Positions 5,455 through 6,414 of a stretch of 6,414 nt of DNA are shown here, one piece after another. The first letter of the stretch is position 1, and each line of letters begins with the position of its first letter. The stretch covers positions 1 through 6,414 of the forward strand of contig JANNHP010000131.1 in NCBI GenBank assembly GCA_031404455.1, in the 5' to 3' direction. A model generated the notes under the pieces. The model was not told the origin of the DNA. It did not search any database and saw nothing but the letters and a program-made list of their open reading frames with translations. The translations under genes and the position numbers were made by a program. This DNA is from JANNHP01 sp031404455. GTDB taxonomy: Bacteria > Planctomycetota > JAJSAM01 > JAJVHW01.

Positions 5455-6414
5455 ATGGCGAGCCAGGGTAAGACGCTCTTGGTGCTCGGCGGTGTGCTGG
5501 CGCTCGGCATCGGCGGCGCGATCTGGCTCGTCATGAGCGACCCCGCGGCGACCGACGCATCGGGCGAGGACACCGCAGCCGCCGGCGCAGCGACCGACGC
5601 GGCCGAGGGTCCCGCGAAGACGCCGGTCGCGGGCACGAAGCGCCCGAAGAAGGCCGGCACCGCGTCGGTCGTCGGCGAGGTGAGGCGCTCGAAGGGCAAG
5701 GTCCCCGTCGCCGATCAGGAGGTCCAGCTCCTCCCCGAGAAGGGCGACCCGTGGACGGTGAAGACCGACGCGTCCGGCGCCTTCAAGATCACCGAGGTCC
5801 CGCACGGCGGTCCGTACGAGCTGCGCGTCGCGGCGGCGAAGTGCGGCACGATCCGCATGCCGGGCATGGCGCTCGACCGCAACGAGAAGCGCGACGTCGG
5901 CACGCTCTGGCTCGATCCGTCGGTGAAGATCTCCGTGCAGGTGCGGACGTGGGCCGACCTGCCGGTGACGGGCGCCGTCGTCGAGGCGTTCGCCGTGGCG
6001 CAGGCCGACAACTTCGACTGGACGAAGGCGTTCGCGCAGATGGGACAGGCGCCCGTCGCGGTGGGCAAGGCCACGACCGACGCCGAGGGCAAAGCGACGT
6101 TCCCTGAACTCGCGACCGGCAGGTGGACCTTCACCGCCACGAAGGAGGGCTTCGCGCGCTCGGGCCGCTCCGGCATCTCCGTGCGGTCCGACGTCGAGCC
6201 GCCGACGGTGAAGCTCTTCCTCGGCACAGGGCACCCGCTCTCGGGCCGCGTGCTCGATTCCACGAAGACGCCGCTCCCCGGCGCGCAGGTGCTGACGGGC
6301 CCGCCGAACACCGCGTGGGACCTCTCGTCGTCGCCGCTGCGCACGCGCACGACCACCGACGCGCAGGGGAAGTTCGAGTTCGCCGCCCTCGACGCGGGCG
6401 ACGCCGCGATCCTC
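5455..6414 (+). CDS. Membrane-anchored carboxypeptidase-regulatory-like repeat protein (3' end missing)
   Basis: The frame is open for 320 codons to the right edge with no stop, so the gene continues outside. A strong GGGAGGA (5443-5449) lies 5 nt before the ATG. Residues about 7-27 (TLLVLGGVLALGIGGAIWLV) form an uncleaved membrane anchor or signal with no lipobox. Residues 28-68 are an Ala/Asp/Thr then Lys/Pro-rich linker. Three beta-sandwich repeats follow: about 69-155 (SVVGEVRRSKGKVPVADQEV, with TDASGAFKITEVPHGGPYEL), about 157-256 (ISVQVRTWADLPVTGAVVEAF, with TTDAEGKATFPELATGRWTF) and 260 onward (PLSGRVLDSTKTPLPGAQVL, with TTDAQGKFEFAALDAG). The pattern 'G-x-V ... P-[LV]-x-G-A-x-V ... 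T-D-x-x-G-x-F-x-[FI]-x-x-[LV]' is the hallmark of carboxypeptidase regulatory-like (CarboxypepD_reg-like) domains, typically surface or adhesion modules. It lies 72 nt after the sigma fusion on the same strand and may be co-transcribed. Full length and any C-terminal enzyme domain are unknown. Confidence 0.88.
   Translation, partial: MASQGKTLLVLGGVLALGIGGAIWLVMSDPAATDASGEDTAAAGAATDAAEGPAKTPVAGTKRPKKAGTASVVGEVRRSKGKVPVADQEVQLLPEKGDPWTVKTDASGAFKITEVPHGGPYELRVAAAKCGTIRMPGMALDRNEKRDVGTLWLDPSVKISVQVRTWADLPVTGAVVEAFAVAQADNFDWTKAFAQMGQAPVAVGKATTDAEGKATFPELATGRWTFTATKEGFARSGRSGISVRSDVEPPTVKLFLGTGHPLSGRVLDSTKTPLPGAQVLTGPPNTAWDLSSSPLRTRTTTDAQGKFEFAALDAGDAAIL

Noticed and set aside
5425..6234. 269-codon minus-strand frame (and another at 5715-6356)
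   Set aside because: Antisense to the clear repeat protein starting at 5455. The composition is His/Arg/Ala-rich with no recognisable domain.

Overview
The window is high-GC DNA (about 70% by eye) with strong G/C preference at third codon positions. It is dense in lipoprotein signal peptides and in extracytoplasmic beta-sandwich domains of the carboxypeptidase-regulatory-like type. An ECF-type sigma factor fused to a long extracellular region, plus small lipoproteins of the 'W-x-x-P-x-G-W ... N-V-x-R-W' kind, suggest a diderm bacterium, most likely Planctomycetota. Myxococcota or another high-GC lineage cannot be excluded. No rRNA, tRNA, CRISPR array, transposase or phage gene is visible.

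Layout. (1) 1-266: left edge with a possible start of a minus-strand gene running off the window, then an intergenic stretch holding a palindromic repeat pair (126-218). (2) 267-1594, minus strand: two paralogous lipoprotein genes overlapping by ATGA. (3) 1595-1660: short divergent control region. (4) 1661-2149, plus strand: a single-domain parvulin peptidyl-prolyl isomerase lipoprotein. Its stop codon lies in the loop of a perfect hairpin. (5) 2150-2778: mostly non-coding, with one small unknown gene (2430-2717) and a second perfect hairpin just before the next start. (6) 2779-5382, plus strand: an 867-residue protein consisting of sigma region 2, sigma region 4, one transmembrane helix and a large beta-rich ectodomain. 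(7) 5455 to the right edge, plus strand: a membrane-anchored protein of carboxypeptidase-regulatory-like repeats, open at its 3' end.

Together the region is devoted to the cell envelope: two sister lipoproteins, a folding catalyst, a surface repeat protein and a sigma factor that appears tethered to the membrane with its own sensor-like ectodomain. The sigma fusion is the most interesting item. It carries promoter-recognition domains and an extracytoplasmic domain in one chain, and no anti-sigma gene lies beside it in this window. The ectodomain shares a recurring boundary motif with the downstream gene 6 protein, which suggests related folds. Any functional link between them is inference.
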